Shown here in pieces: positions 22,857 through 31,524 of a stretch of DNA of 64,000 nt. The notes beneath the pieces are model-generated. The model was not told the origin of the DNA and did not search any database. It was given only the letters and a program-made list of their open reading frames with translations. Both the position numbers and the translations under genes were made by a program. How positions within the stretch are numbered: position 1 is the first letter of the stretch; each line of letters begins with the position of its first letter. This DNA comes from Bryobacterales bacterium (GTDB lineage: Bacteria > Acidobacteriota > Terriglobia > Bryobacterales > Bryobacteraceae): the NCBI GenBank assembly GCA_020851555.1, contig JADZCM010000054.1:24564-88563 (forward strand), given 5' to 3'.

Positions 22857-24557
22857 TCAGGATACTGTGTTTCGAACGAAAGCCGGGGCTTCGCCTGTCG
22901 GAACCGCGGCAGTCTCGCGCGTGCGGCGGTTGAAGACTTCGACTTTACCCTGGGCGAGCTTCTTGCCGACAGTGATCCGGTAGGGGATCCCTATCAGGTC
23001 CGCGTCCTTGAACTTCACGCCCGGGCGCTCGTCGCGGTCGTCCAGCAGCGCGTCCAGTCTCTGCGCCAGACACTCCCGGTAGATCTCCATCGCGGCTTTC
23101 CGCTGTGCCGCGTCCGAGTTGTTGACGGGGGTCACGACCACCTCGAAGGGGGCGATGGCGGGCGGCAGGGACATCCCGTCCAGGTCGTGGTACGACTCCA
23201 CGGCGGCGCTCAGGATGCGTTCGATCCCGATCCCGTAGGAGCCCATGATCGGAGTGACCTCGGCGCCCGAAGCGTTGAGCACGCGCAGCCCCATGCTCTC
23301 CGAGTACTTGTAGCCCAGCTTGAAGATGTGGCCGATCTCCACGGTCTTTTTCAATTCGAGCGGCTTGCCGCAGTTCCTACAGCGGTCGCCCTCGGCCGCC
23401 TGACGGAGATCGTGCCACTCCGGGGTGAAATCCTCTCCCGGCGTCACGTGGCGCAGGTGGTAATCGTCCTGGTTCGCTCCGGCGATCATGTTGCGCCGTC
23501 CGGCCAGCGCCAGGTCCGCCAGAATGCGCATGCCGCGAATCCCGACCGGGCCGAGAGAGCCGGCGTCCGCGCCGAACCGCTCACGGATCTCCTCCGGGTG
23601 GGCGGGGCGGACGTCGGGCGCTCCCGCCACCCCGGCGAACTTGGTCTCGCTCAGGCTGTGGTCCCCCCGCACCAGAACCAGAACCGGCTCCCCGCCGGCC
23701 ACCATCACCAGGCTCTTGATCTGCGAGGTTTCCGGCAGACCGGTGAATGCGGAGACCTCGGCGATGGTCTTGCGTCCGGGAGTGTGGAACTTGTGGGGGG
23801 CCAGGTCCCCCGGCGGGTCGGCCGCAAGGGGCGCCACCGGTTCGGATTCGGCCTTCTCCAGATTCGCCGCGTAACCGCAGGAAGCGCACACCGCGACATG
23901 GTCTTCACCGGCCTCGGTCGGCGCCATGAACTCCTGGGACTGGCTTCCCCCCATGGCGCCCGAGTGGGCCTCCACCACCAGGTATTTCAGCCCGCAGCGG
24001 TCGAAGATCCGGCAGTAGGCGCGACGGTGTTTCTCGTAGGCCTCGTCGAGGCCGGAGGCGTCCATGTCGAAGCTGTAGGAGTCCTTCATGAGGAACTGGC
24101 GCATGCGGAGCAGGCCGGACTTGGGGCGGGGCTCGTCGCGGAACTTCGTCTGGATCTGGTACCAGATCTGTGGAAGCTGCTTGTAACTGCGCAGTTCCCC
24201 GCGCGCAATGGCGGTCATGACCTCCTCGTGCGTCATTCCCAGGCAAAGCTGGTGCTGCCAGCGGTCCTTCAGGCGGAACATGTTGGCGCCCATGACTTCC
24301 CAGCGGCCCGACTCCTGCCAGACTTCCGCCGGGTGCAAGGCGGGCAACAGCATTTCCTGGCCGCCGATGGCGTCCATCTCCTGGCGGACGATCCGCGTGA
24401 TCTTCAGGAGCGAGCGTTGGGCCAGGAACAGGTAACTGTAGATGCCGGCCGAAAGCTGCCGGATATAGCCCGCGCGCAACAGCAGTTGGTGGCTGGCAAC
24501 CTCGGCCTCGGCGGGGTTCTCCCGCAGAGTGGGGATAAACAACTTGCTCCAATACAT
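22857..24557 (-). CDS. proS: Prolyl-tRNA synthetase
   Basis: A 566-residue class II aminoacyl-tRNA synthetase of the bacterial type. Motif 1 lies around [20 protein letters not shown], motif 2 around [20 protein letters not shown], and motif 3 near [15 protein letters not shown]. The insertion between motifs 2 and 3 (about residues 225-390) is the YbaK-like editing domain that clears alanyl-tRNA(Pro). The C-terminal anticodon domain follows. The length is normal for this form. A TAAAAT that could be its -10 box lies at 24593-24598 on the minus strand. The small DUF2007 gene follows. Confidence 0.97.
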   Translation of the reverse strand: MYWSKLFIPTLRENPAEAEVASHQLLLRAGYIRQLSAGIYSYLFLAQRSLLKITRIVRQEMDAIGGQEMLLPALHPAEVWQESGRWEVMGANMFRLKDRWQHQLCLGMTHEEVMTAIARGELRSYKQLPQIWYQIQTKFRDEPRPKSGLLRMRQFLMKDSYSFDMDASGLDEAYEKHRRAYCRIFDRCGLKYLVVEAHSGAMGGSQSQEFMAPTEAGEDHVAVCASCGYAANLEKAESEPVAPLAADPPGDLAPHKFHTPGRKTIAEVSAFTGLPETSQIKSLVMVAGGEPVLVLVRGDHSLSETKFAGVAGAPDVRPAHPEEIRERFGADAGSLGPVGIRGMRILADLALAGRRNMIAGANQDDYHLRHVTPGEDFTPEWHDLRQAAEGDRCRNCGKPLELKKTVEIGHIFKLGYKYSESMGLRVLNASGAEVTPIMGSYGIGIERILSAAVESYHDLDGMSLPPAIAPFEVVVTPVNNSDAAQRKAAMEIYRECLAQRLDALLDDRDERPGVKFKDADLIGIPYRITVGKKLAQGKVEVFNRRTRETAAVPTGEAPAFVRNTVS

Positions 24558-24632
24558 GGGAATTCTCGAGGGAAAGGCGGAACGAAACCGTCATTTTAAC
24601 ATGCCGGGACCGGCTCCCGCCGCGGCCTCCGC

Positions 24633-24638
24633 TATAAT
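24633..24638 (+). promoter_or_regulatory. Consensus -10 box of the rpiB-glyA operon
   Basis: TATAAT lies 14 nt before the ATG at 24653; the predicted leader is about 8 nt and has no Shine-Dalgarno. No clear -35 was found at the usual distance. Confidence 0.55.
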
Positions 24639-24652
24639 ATGTGCTGGTAATA

Positions 24653-25129
24653 ATGCGGATTTCGATTGGGGCGGATCACGCGGGTCTGAGTCTGAAGCAA
24701 CACATTCTGGAGAAACTGGTTCGAGACGGACACCAGGTCGTGGACCACGGCACACACACGAGCGCTAGTTCCGACTATCCGGATTATGCGGCGCCGGTGG
24801 CGAGAGACGTGGCCGAGGGCCGCGCCGACCGGGGAGTCCTGGTGTGCTCCACGGGCGTGGGGATGTCGATCGCCGCGAACAAGATACAGGGCATACGCGC
24901 GGCCTTGGGCACCTCGGTGGACGAGGTGAGCCTGGTTCGCGGCCACAATGACGCGAATGTCCTGACCTTCGGCGCCAGGTACACGCGGCCCGAAGATGCG
25001 GACGCCATGTTGGACGTGTTTCTGACCGCCGGGTTCGAAGGGGGACGCCATGCCCGCCGCCTGAGCAAAATCGAAGAGTTGGAGAGGCCGGAGAACCGCG
25101 CAGCGGAACCGCAGGAGACGAAGGAATGA
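24653..25129 (+). CDS. rpiB: Ribose-5-phosphate isomerase B
   Basis: A 158-residue RpiB/LacA/LacB-family protein that interconverts ribose-5-phosphate and ribulose-5-phosphate. The opening [16 protein letters not shown] and the catalytic cysteine segment [16 protein letters not shown] are clear, as is [14 protein letters not shown]. The C-terminus is a little extended and charged. The ATG at 24653 was chosen over one 12 nt upstream because the family starts at MRISIGADH. Its stop overlaps the glyA start (ATGA), a pairing seen in many bacteria. Confidence 0.95.
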   Translation: MRISIGADHAGLSLKQHILEKLVRDGHQVVDHGTHTSASSDYPDYAAPVARDVAEGRADRGVLVCSTGVGMSIAANKIQGIRAALGTSVDEVSLVRGHNDANVLTFGARYTRPEDADAMLDVFLTAGFEGGRHARRLSKIEELERPENRAAEPQETKE

Positions 25130-26409
25130 ACATCCAGGAGCGAATGGCACGGCCTCTGGCCGAGGTTGATCCGGAGATCTTCGAAGCGATCCAGGAGGAA
25201 CTGGCCCGGCAGGATTCACGCCTGGAACTGATCGCCAGTGAGAATTTCACCTCGCGGGCGGTGCTGGAGGCCACCGGGAGCGTCTTCACCAACAAGTACG
25301 CCGAGGGCTATCCGGCCAAGAGGTACTACGGCGGCTGCGAGTTTGTGGACATCGCCGAAAACCTGGCCCGGGAACGCGCGAAGAAGCTGTTCAAAGCCGA
25401 GTACGCCAACGTACAGCCGCACGCCGGATCCCAGGCCAACGCCGCAGCCTACGCCGCGGTCTTACAGCCCGGCGACCCGATCCTGGGGATGAACCTGTCC
25501 CACGGGGGACACCTCACTCACGGCCACCACCTCAATTTCTCGGGGAAGACTTACAAGGTGATCCCGTACGGCGTGCGCCGGGAAGACGAGACCATCGACT
25601 ACGAGGAACTGGCCCGGCTGGCCGGGGAGCACAAGCCGAAGATGATCATTGCCGGGGGCAGCGCCTATCCGCGGATCCTCGACTTCCGGCGCTTCCGGGA
25701 GATCGCCGACTCCGTAGGCGCCATCCTGCTGGTGGACATGGCGCACTTCTCGGGCATGGTGGCGGCCGGTCTGCACCCCAATCCGTGCGAATACGCCGAC
25801 ATCGTGACATCTACCACGCACAAGACGTTGCGCGGCCCCCGCTCCGGCATTATCCTGGCCAGGGAGAAATACGCAGCGGCCATCGACAAGAGCGTGTTTC
25901 CGGGGCTGCAAGGCGGCCCGCTGGTGCACGTGATCGCCGCCAAGGCGGTCTGCTTCGCCGAGGCCATGACGCCGGAGTTCGTGGAGTACCAGAGGCGCGT
26001 TCTGGCCAACGCCAGAGCGCTCGCGGGCGGACTCGCGGAGGCCGGCTTCCGCGTGGTTTCGGGCGGCACCGACACGCACCTGCTGCTGGTCGACGTTTTC
26101 GCCAAGGGCATCCGCGGCCGGGAGGCCGAGACCGGCCTGGACCAGGCTCATATCACGGCGAACAAGAACACCATCCCCTTCGACGCCAACCCCCCGTTGA
26201 ACCCGAGCGGCATCCGCCTGGGCTCCCCCGCGGTGACGACCCGGGGTTTCGGGGAGGCCGAGATGCGGGAGGTGGCCTCGCTGATCGCGGAAGTACTCAG
26301 CAACCTGGACTCGCCGGAGAAGATCGCCGCGGTGCGCGGGCGGGTCGCTAAGCTCACCGGCCGTTTCCCGCTGTACGGCTGGATGGCGCGGACAGCCGCC
26401 CGGGGGTGA
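25126..26409 (+). CDS. glyA: Serine hydroxymethyltransferase
   Basis: A 427-residue PLP enzyme that converts serine and tetrahydrofolate to glycine and methylene-tetrahydrofolate. It has the N-terminal [13 protein letters not shown], the GGHLTHGH segment, and the PLP lysine in the [13 protein letters not shown] motif (near residue 230). The length is normal. The ATG overlaps the rpiB stop. The glyA stop at 26407-26409 lies only 6 nt before the likely start of the next gene, so the three genes appear to form one operon. Confidence 0.97.
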   Translation: MNIQERMARPLAEVDPEIFEAIQEELARQDSRLELIASENFTSRAVLEATGSVFTNKYAEGYPAKRYYGGCEFVDIAENLARERAKKLFKAEYANVQPHAGSQANAAAYAAVLQPGDPILGMNLSHGGHLTHGHHLNFSGKTYKVIPYGVRREDETIDYEELARLAGEHKPKMIIAGGSAYPRILDFRRFREIADSVGAILLVDMAHFSGMVAAGLHPNPCEYADIVTSTTHKTLRGPRSGIILAREKYAAAIDKSVFPGLQGGPLVHVIAAKAVCFAEAMTPEFVEYQRRVLANARALAGGLAEAGFRVVSGGTDTHLLLVDVFAKGIRGREAETGLDQAHITANKNTIPFDANPPLNPSGIRLGSPAVTTRGFGEAEMREVASLIAEVLSNLDSPEKIAAVRGRVAKLTGRFPLYGWMARTAARG

Positions 26410-26415
26410 GGCGCC

Positions 26416-27573
26416 ATTCGCATCGTCATCGACACGCGCCACCTGCGCGATTTCGGCATAGGCACCTACATCCGCAACCTGATTCGCGCGCTCGCGGTCC
26501 TGGACCAGGAGAATAGGTACTTCCTGGTCAGTTACCCGGCCGATGCGGGGGACCTTGCGGGGTTGCCGCCGAACTTTGAGGTCGCGCCCTACGAGCGCTC
26601 CGACGAGAGCATCGTGGACCAGGCCGCCTTCCCACTGCACCTGCGCCGGTTCCGGGCGGACCTCTGCCACATTCCCCTGAATGCCGTGCCGCTGTGGATG
26701 CCCAAGCCGTACGTGGTGACGGTGCACGACATGAGCAGCCTCCTGTTCGGAGAACTGCCGGCGAAGCGGCGGCGCCTGCGCCTGTACCAGTTTCAACGCG
26801 GCCTGGAGCGCGCCGCCCGGGTGATCGCGGTCTCCAATGCAACGCGCCGCGACATCGAAGATCTGTTCGGAACCCGGCCGGAGAAGATCTGCCGGATCTA
26901 CAACGCCCCGGACCCGCGGTTCCTCGACCAGAGCGGGCCGGACGCGGAGCACCGGCAGCGGCTGCTGGAGCGCTACCAGATCAATCTTCCCTTCCTGCTG
27001 TACGTGGGCACGATCCGCCCGCAGAAGAACATCCCGCGCCTGGTGGAGGCCTTCGCGGTGCTGCGGGGGGACCTGGAACGGGATCCGCAATACAGGGACC
27101 TGCGCCTGATCATCATCGGGGACGAGATCAGCCGCCACCCGGCCGTGCGGCGGACGGTGATCCAGACCCGAATGCAGCAGTATGTCCGGTTCCTGGGCTT
27201 TGTGCCCTTCGAGACGCTGCGGATCTTCTATGCCGCGGCGGCCGCCTTCGTCTTTCCCTCCCGCTACGAAGGCTTCGGGCTGCCTCCGCTGGAGGCGATG
27301 GCGTCGGGGACGCCGGTCGTCACCTCCAACATCAGTTCCCTGCCGGAAGTGGCCGGCAGCGCGGCGCTGCTGGTCAACCCGGAGAACGTCTTCGAGATCG
27401 CCAAGGGGATCCGCGAGGTCCTCACCAACGTCACGCTGCGGTCTGCCCTGATCCAGCAGGGACACCAGCAGGCCCGCCGCTTCAGTTGGGAGGCCACGGC
27501 CCGCGAAGTTCTTGAGATCTACCGGGAGGTGGGAGAGGGCCGCCCCGCCTCCGGCTTGCGCAGCCAGACGTAG
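26416..27573 (+). CDS. Glycosyltransferase family 4 with apparent ATT start codon
   Basis: A GT-B enzyme of about 385 residues. Reading upstream, the frame carries the standard family N-terminus (IRIVIDTRHLRDFGIGTYIR) right up to an ATT at 26416, and the next in-frame stop is the glyA TGA at 26407-26409. No ATG, GTG or TTG lies between, so the ATT where relatives have ATG is the only start that keeps the Rossmann strand. The next usable start (TTG 26563) would lose 49 conserved residues. The donor-site motif is PSRYEGFGLPPLEAMASGTP, with FLLYVGTIRPQKNIPRLVEA before it. The acceptor sugar is unknown. The last 55 nt overlap the convergent methyltransferase gene. Confidence 0.85.
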   Translation: MRIVIDTRHLRDFGIGTYIRNLIRALAVLDQENRYFLVSYPADAGDLAGLPPNFEVAPYERSDESIVDQAAFPLHLRRFRADLCHIPLNAVPLWMPKPYVVTVHDMSSLLFGELPAKRRRLRLYQFQRGLERAARVIAVSNATRRDIEDLFGTRPEKICRIYNAPDPRFLDQSGPDAEHRQRLLERYQINLPFLLYVGTIRPQKNIPRLVEAFAVLRGDLERDPQYRDLRLIIIGDEISRHPAVRRTVIQTRMQQYVRFLGFVPFETLRIFYAAAAAFVFPSRYEGFGLPPLEAMASGTPVVTSNISSLPEVAGSAALLVNPENVFEIAKGIREVLTNVTLRSALIQQGHQQARRFSWEATAREVLEIYREVGEGRPASGLRSQT

Positions 27574-28250
27574 CAGTGGTTGCCCAGGCAAGCAGCCTCC
27601 GGGCGCCGCAGGAGGATCAAATCCAGGTAGCGGAGAGGGAACGTGAGCCATCCTACGGCCAGGTGCGCCGCGGCCCTCCACGCGTTTCCGGGGAACAGGA
27701 GCTTGACGTACTCGATCACAACCGCCAGCAGCGTCGCCGTGGGACCCGTCCGCCAGCCGGCGGCGACCAGTTCCAGGCTTCCTGACATCGCCTGGAGAGC
27801 GGGGATGTTGAAGCGGCGGTAGTCCTCGGGGTACCGGTGCAGGGGGTGGCAGAAGGGCGTCACGACGTGCGCGAAGCCGCCCGGCTGGAGAACCCGTTCG
27901 ATCTCCCGCATGGCGGCCTCCGGGTCGCGGACGTGCTCCAGCACCGCGTCGCACTCGACCCTCGTGAACAGACCCGTGGGAAACGGCAGGATCTTCACAT
28001 CCGCAACCGTATCCACGCCGGGGTGCGCTACCAGGTCGACATTCACGTAACCGGGGACGCGGGCGCCGGCTCCCCCCAGGTAGAGGTTCCAGCGGCCGAG
28101 CGGGAAATCGCGCGGTTCGGCGGGATTCATGACCAGCGGCGCTGGCGGGGAGATCCAGCGCGCCAGGCGGTGAATCCACCGGCTGGAGTTGCGCGACCGG
28201 ATGAGTTGCTGCGTGTTCTGCGTCAAGCGGCTTCTCAGGCGAGTATACAA
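27519..28250 (-). CDS. Class I SAM-dependent methyltransferase
   Basis: A 243-residue protein. The core starts LYLGGAGARVPGYVNVDLV, a variant glycine loop followed by the acidic residue that binds the SAM ribose, and continues with VECDAVLEHVRDPEAAMREI, then RVLQPGGFAHVVTPF. This is the pattern of Methyltransf_11-type proteins often found in surface-sugar clusters. The C-terminus has an amphipathic or membrane-associated stretch. It lies tail to tail with, and overlapping, the glycosyltransferase gene, so a shared glycan pathway is possible. The start is uncertain: TTG at 28250, or a TTG at 28226 placed 13 nt after a TATACT box. Confidence 0.8.
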   Translation of the reverse strand: MYTRLRSRLTQNTQQLIRSRNSSRWIHRLARWISPPAPLVMNPAEPRDFPLGRWNLYLGGAGARVPGYVNVDLVAHPGVDTVADVKILPFPTGLFTRVECDAVLEHVRDPEAAMREIERVLQPGGFAHVVTPFCHPLHRYPEDYRRFNIPALQAMSGSLELVAAGWRTGPTATLLAVVIEYVKLLFPGNAWRAAAHLAVGWLTFPLRYLDLILLRRPEAACLGNHCYVWLRKPEAGRPSPTSR

Positions 28251-28274
28251 TCCCCGGGTGGAGGCAGCGGCGGG

Positions 28275-28961
28275 TCAGTGCGGCTCCAGGAAGCTGCCGA
28301 TCCACGCCACACGGGCCCGGATCACGTCCACGATGCACGACCAGCCGAGGGCGAGCGGTTCCGGGCGCGGGTCGGGCTCGGCGCCGGCGCCCCAAAGCAG
28401 CAGGAGGTCATCACGCTCCCAGGTGACGCGCCGGATCAGTCCCTCTCCGGCCCGGTTGACCAGATACAAGCAATGGCGGCGCAACTGCGTCCGCCGGGCC
28501 GGTGAATGATCCAGCAGCGCCAGGTCGTTTTCCCGAAAACAGGTGCGCATTTTAGGATCCCCGGCCAGTCTGGCGACCAGGGGCCTCTCGACCGAGGCCA
28601 GGTGGGCTCCGGGGAAGGGATACTTCTCCACGGGGCTGCTCTCCCGGGGGAGGGGGAGGCCGGGCCCCAGCCACCCCGAGAGCACCGGGACTTCGACCAG
28701 GGGGCAGGGGGCCGGACGGCCGCCGGAGGAGTGAAGCGCAGTTCCTTCACCCTCCAACAGCTCCACGAAACTGATGCACGCCCTTTCTTGTATGAGGTCG
28801 GCCGTACGAAAAGAGAGAGTTCTCTTTCCTCTGAGCACATTGTGAATATGCGGTTGTGAAATCCCGGTGAGACGGGCGAGCCGGCGCTCCGTGAGTTCCC
28901 CGTTCCGCAAACGGCTTTGCAGGGCGGCGATGAGACGTCTCTGAAGTTCGGCGAAATGCAT
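28275..28961 (-). CDS. HTH repressor with degenerate S24 (LexA/CI-like) C-terminal domain
   Basis: A 228-residue regulator. An XRE-like helix-turn-helix occupies about residues 22-56 (LTERRLARLTGISQPHIHNV). The C-terminal half, from VPVLSGWLGPG (91-101), follows the order of phage CI/S24 domains, but where these have G-D-S-M it reads GDPKM (134-138), and where they have V-K-R it reads IRRV (176-179). Both members of the Ser-Lys dyad are therefore absent, and self-cleavage is not expected. It probably still dimerises and binds DNA. A perfect 21-bp palindrome sits 17 nt upstream of its ATG, suggesting autorepression, and a zinc-finger gene is divergent from it. The arrangement looks like a phage-type switch. 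Confidence 0.75.
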   Translation of the reverse strand: MHFAELQRRLIAALQSRLRNGELTERRLARLTGISQPHIHNVLRGKRTLSFRTADLIQERACISFVELLEGEGTALHSSGGRPAPCPLVEVPVLSGWLGPGLPLPRESSPVEKYPFPGAHLASVERPLVARLAGDPKMRTCFRENDLALLDHSPARRTQLRRHCLYLVNRAGEGLIRRVTWERDDLLLLWGAGAEPDPRPEPLALGWSCIVDVIRARVAWIGSFLEPH

Positions 28962-28978
28962 GGTCCGTCGAGGAGCAG

Positions 28979-28999
28979 CCTATTTCTTTAAGAAATAGG
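28979..28999. promoter_or_regulatory. Perfect palindrome, candidate operator of the HTH repressor
   Basis: CCTATTTCTT, one T, AAGAAATAGG: two exact 10-bp arms in an AT-rich spacer, 17 nt upstream of the repressor ATG. Half-sites of the same type recur at 29102-29108 (AAGAAAT) and 29118-29123 (ATTTCT) nearer the divergent gene. Confidence 0.65.
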
Positions 29000-29101
29000 A
29001 CAGATATCCTTGGTAATGCTACCATAGGCCTAAGAGTAATAGAAGTACTGAAGCCGCCATTCCTCAGGTCAAAATACTGAACAGTAAGGGGTTAACTCGA
29101 T

Positions 29102-29123
29102 AAGAAATCATTGCCCAATTTCT
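29102..29123. promoter_or_regulatory. Second operator-like inverted pair in the divergent spacer
   Basis: AAGAAAT (29102-29108) and ATTTCT (29118-29123) form a 6-bp inverted pair with a 9-nt gap, echoing the arms of the 28979-28999 palindrome. It lies 24 nt before the candidate -35 of the zinc-finger gene. Confidence 0.4.
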
Positions 29124-29146
29124 ATAAAAATCTCTGAAATAAACTC

Positions 29147-29174
29147 TTGACTATCCCATCCCTCCCCGTAGAGT
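29147..29174 (+). promoter_or_regulatory. Candidate sigma-70 promoter of the zinc-finger gene
   Basis: TTGACT (29147-29152), a 16-nt spacer, then TAGAGT (29169-29174). The -10 lies between two arms CTCCCC and GGGGAG (29162-29180), which could be another protein site. Confidence 0.5.
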
Positions 29175-29238
29175 GGGGAGCGGAGCACGGAGAAGCGCTG
29201 CCCGCAAACGACAAGAGGCGGCGCCGGGAGAGCCAAGC

Positions 29239-29832
29239 ATGAGAGAGTGGAGCCGTTCCGACACAATCGCACTCGCCAAGCAGTCCTGCACGCAGTGTCA
29301 CGGGCTGGGTTTCAAGGGGGCGTCACGTTCTTCCCCCAACCCCTGCAACTGCGTCCTGAGAGCCATATTCCGCGCCTGCTACGCGCGCTTTCGGCACTGT
29401 GCCACACGCGAGAAGCACATGAGCAAAGCCTCCCCGGAATTGATCGCGGGCCGCGAGGGCAAGATGGTCTGGGGGCGGAAGGACGAGGAGTACGTCGCGG
29501 ACTTCTGTCTGGTCAGCCGCCGGACGCTCGACGAGTTCGAGCACCGGATCTTCAAGTACCATTTCCTGCTTGGCGCCGACTGGAAGCTCTGCACCCGCAA
29601 GCTGGGGATCGACCGCGGCAACTTCTTCCACGCGGTCTATCGCATCGAACAGAAACTGGGCCGGGTGTTCCGGGAGTTGGAGCCCTACGGCCTGTTCCCG
29701 TTGGACGAGTACTTCCGGGGGATGCGCCGTCCTCCGGTCTCGGCCGCACAGCCGGGATTGCCCGACCCTTTGCCGGGATTCCGGCCCCGGATGCCGGCGC
29801 TCCGGGCCCCCCTGGTGGAGCAGACCGCCTGA
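29239..29832 (+). CDS. DnaJ-type zinc-finger/HTH protein, candidate phage-like regulator
   Basis: A 197-residue protein. The N-terminus has a DnaJ-like CxxCxGxG motif (CTQCHGLGF, residues 17-25) followed by CNC (36-38) and further cysteines at 47 and 54, enough for one or two zinc sites. The middle (about 110-150: WKLCTRKLGIDRGNFFHAVY) looks like a helix-turn-helix of the sigma-region-4 type. A proline-rich tail ends it. Zinc fingers of this kind occur in phage antiterminator or late-gene activators, but I cannot name the family. The ATG at 29239 follows GGGAG; an upstream in-frame start at 29173 would overlap the promoter. Divergent from the repressor-like gene, it is probably controlled by it. 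Confidence 0.65.
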   Translation: MREWSRSDTIALAKQSCTQCHGLGFKGASRSSPNPCNCVLRAIFRACYARFRHCATREKHMSKASPELIAGREGKMVWGRKDEEYVADFCLVSRRTLDEFEHRIFKYHFLLGADWKLCTRKLGIDRGNFFHAVYRIEQKLGRVFRELEPYGLFPLDEYFRGMRRPPVSAAQPGLPDPLPGFRPRMPALRAPLVEQTA

Positions 29833-30279
29833 TCAGCGGCGTTTCTGAAAGAATGCCTGGAGCAGGAGCGTACACTCGGCGGCCAGCACGCCTTCGACAA
29901 TGTCCACCTGGTGATTGAGCAGGTCCGAGTCCGCCAGCGCGAACTTGCTCCGTACCGCGCCGAAACGAAGGTCCCTGGCTCCGAACACCAGCCGTTTGAC
30001 ACGCGCCGCGACCAGCGCGCCGGCGCACATGCAACACGGCTCCAGGGTTACATAGAGCGTCGCGTCCTCCAGGCGGTAATTGCCAAGGGCCGCGGCGGCT
30101 TCGCGCAGCGCGAGGATCTCGGCGTGAGCGGTTGGGTCAACCCGTGAAACCGGGGAGTTGGCGCCGCGGCCTACGACCTCGGAACCGCATACCACGACGG
30201 CGCCGACAGGCACCTCGCCCTGCTCCCGGGCGCAGCGCGCCAACCGCAGCGCCTCCCCCATGAAGAGGTCGTGGGTCAT
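29833..30279 (-). CDS. tadA: tRNA-specific adenosine deaminase
   Basis: A 148-residue zinc deaminase that converts A34 to inosine in tRNA-Arg(ACG). It has the catalytic [10 protein letters not shown] motif and the zinc cysteines PCCMCAGAL, with [11 protein letters not shown] behind them. The ATG at 30279 lies 7 nt after the stop of the upstream SDR gene, so the two are likely co-transcribed; an earlier start at 30309 lies inside that gene and was not used. The stop is adjacent to the stop of the convergent zinc-finger gene. Confidence 0.93.
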   Translation of the reverse strand: MTHDLFMGEALRLARCAREQGEVPVGAVVVCGSEVVGRGANSPVSRVDPTAHAEILALREAAAALGNYRLEDATLYVTLEPCCMCAGALVAARVKRLVFGARDLRFGAVRSKFALADSDLLNHQVDIVEGVLAAECTLLLQAFFQKRR

Positions 30280-30286
30280 GGCCGGC

Positions 30287-31057
30287 TCAGCGTCCCATCC
30301 ATCCGCCATCTACGACCAAAATGGAGCCGTGGACGTAGTCGGAGGCCGGAGAGGCGAGGTAGACGGCGGCGCCCTTCAGGTCTTCGGCGCGTCCCCAGCG
30401 GCCGGCCGGGATTCGCGCCAGGATGGCGGAGTTCCGCTCCGGGTCCTCGTGGAGAGGCCGAGTTGAATCGGTCCCGATGTAGCCGGGCGCAATCGCGTTC
30501 ACGTTGACGCCTCTGGCCGCCCACTCGTTAGCGAAGGCCTTCACGAGCGTTGCAACGCCGCCTTTGCCTGCGGCGTAGCCCGGCACCAGGATGCCCCCCT
30601 GAAAACTTAGCAGCGACGCCAGGAAGATGATCTTCCCCTTGCCGCGGGCGGCCATGCCGCGGCCGATTTCCCTGGTCAGGATGAACGGGGCGGTCAGGTT
30701 GCAGGCAATCACGCTGTCCCAATACTCGTCGGGGTGTTCGGCGGCGGGGCTGCGGACGATTCTCCCGGCGTTGTTGACCAGGATGTCGACCGCCGGAAAG
30801 TCCGCCTGGAGGGCGGACACGAAGCGGTACAGGCTGTTTCTGTCGCCGAGGTCGCAGGCGTAGCCGCGGAACCGCCGGCCGGCCGCCAGGACATCCCGCT
30901 CCACCTGGCTGCCGGAAGGTTCCAGGTGGGCGCTAACCCCGACCACATCCGCGCCGGCCTCGGCCAACCCAACCGCCAAGGCGCGGCCGATTCCACGGCG
31001 GCAGCCGGTGACCACGGCGAGCTTTCCATCCAGCCTGAAACAATCCAATACGGGCAT
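30287..31057 (-). CDS. Short-chain dehydrogenase/reductase, KduD-like
   Basis: A 256-residue SDR. The NAD(P) motif is [12 protein letters not shown] near residue 18, followed by NNAG near 90, the catalytic serine in [10 protein letters not shown], the YAAGK pair near 156, and a C-terminal [13 protein letters not shown]. The overall pattern is closest to 2-keto-3-deoxygluconate 5-dehydrogenase or related sugar dehydrogenases. It is divergent from rhaM (34 nt between them), and rhamnose mutarotase beside an SDR fits sugar-acid or deoxysugar catabolism. The exact substrate is inferred only. Confidence 0.82.
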   Translation of the reverse strand: MPVLDCFRLDGKLAVVTGCRRGIGRALAVGLAEAGADVVGVSAHLEPSGSQVERDVLAAGRRFRGYACDLGDRNSLYRFVSALQADFPAVDILVNNAGRIVRSPAAEHPDEYWDSVIACNLTAPFILTREIGRGMAARGKGKIIFLASLLSFQGGILVPGYAAGKGGVATLVKAFANEWAARGVNVNAIAPGYIGTDSTRPLHEDPERNSAILARIPAGRWGRAEDLKGAAVYLASPASDYVHGSILVVDGGWMGR

Positions 31058-31077
31058 AGGTCAATCTTGAGCAGCAG

Positions 31078-31083
31078 TATACT
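31078..31083 (+). promoter_or_regulatory. Candidate -10 box of rhaM
   Basis: TATACT ends 8 nt before the ATG at 31092; the predicted leader is about 2 nt and there is no Shine-Dalgarno. Confidence 0.5.
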
Positions 31084-31091
31084 CTAGCAGT

Positions 31092-31421
31092 ATGCCGAAG
31101 ATGCAGCGCGTTTGTTTCCTGTTGCAGGTCAAGCCCGAGCGGCTGGCCGAGTACAAAGAGCGCCACAAGGCGGTGTGGCCGGAGATGCTGGCCGCGCTCA
31201 GCGAAACGGGCTGGCACAACTACTCGCTGTTCCTCCGGGAAGACGGGCTCCTGGTCGGGTATTGCGAGACGCCCGACTTCCAGCGGGCGCTGAGCGGAAT
31301 GGCGGCCAAGGAAGTCAACTCCCGCTGGCAGAAGGAGATGAAGGACTTCTTCGCAGACCCGGGAGGGCGCGAAGCCGACAGGCAGATGGTTCCTCTCCTG
31401 GAGGTCTTCCACCTGGACTAA
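31092..31421 (+). CDS. rhaM: L-rhamnose mutarotase
   Basis: A 109-residue protein of the RhaM/DUF718 family, which interconverts alpha and beta L-rhamnose. Typical features are the opening RVCFLLQVKPERLAEYKERH with its catalytic histidine, the segment VWPEMLAALSETGWHNYSLF, and the C-terminal MVPLLEVFHLD. The length is standard. With the divergent SDR it suggests that this organism uses rhamnose or a related deoxysugar. A GC-rich hairpin (31451-31468) follows. Confidence 0.92.
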   Translation: MPKMQRVCFLLQVKPERLAEYKERHKAVWPEMLAALSETGWHNYSLFLREDGLLVGYCETPDFQRALSGMAAKEVNSRWQKEMKDFFADPGGREADRQMVPLLEVFHLD

Positions 31422-31450
31422 CGGGCGGCAAAGCGGCCGAATCTCACGGG

Positions 31451-31468
31451 CGGCGCCGCGGGGCGCCG
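31451..31468 (+). terminator. GC-rich hairpin between rhaM and htpX
   Basis: CGGCGCC, a GCGG loop, GGCGCCG: a 7-bp stem 29 nt after the rhaM stop. No T-run follows, so termination is uncertain. Confidence 0.35.
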
Positions 31469-31524
31469 CGCGCCTCCACTCTTGGGCGGCGAGGGTGGAG
31501 ATGTGCAAGAATGAAAGAGCGGCT

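Noticed and set aside
22815..24599. 594-codon plus-strand frame opposite proS
   Set aside because: Mirror frame of an unmistakable prolyl-tRNA synthetase in GC-rich DNA.
29247..29918. Alternative frame of 223 codons over the zinc-finger gene
   Set aside because: It lacks the CxxCxGxG motif and a ribosome site and runs into tadA on the other strand.
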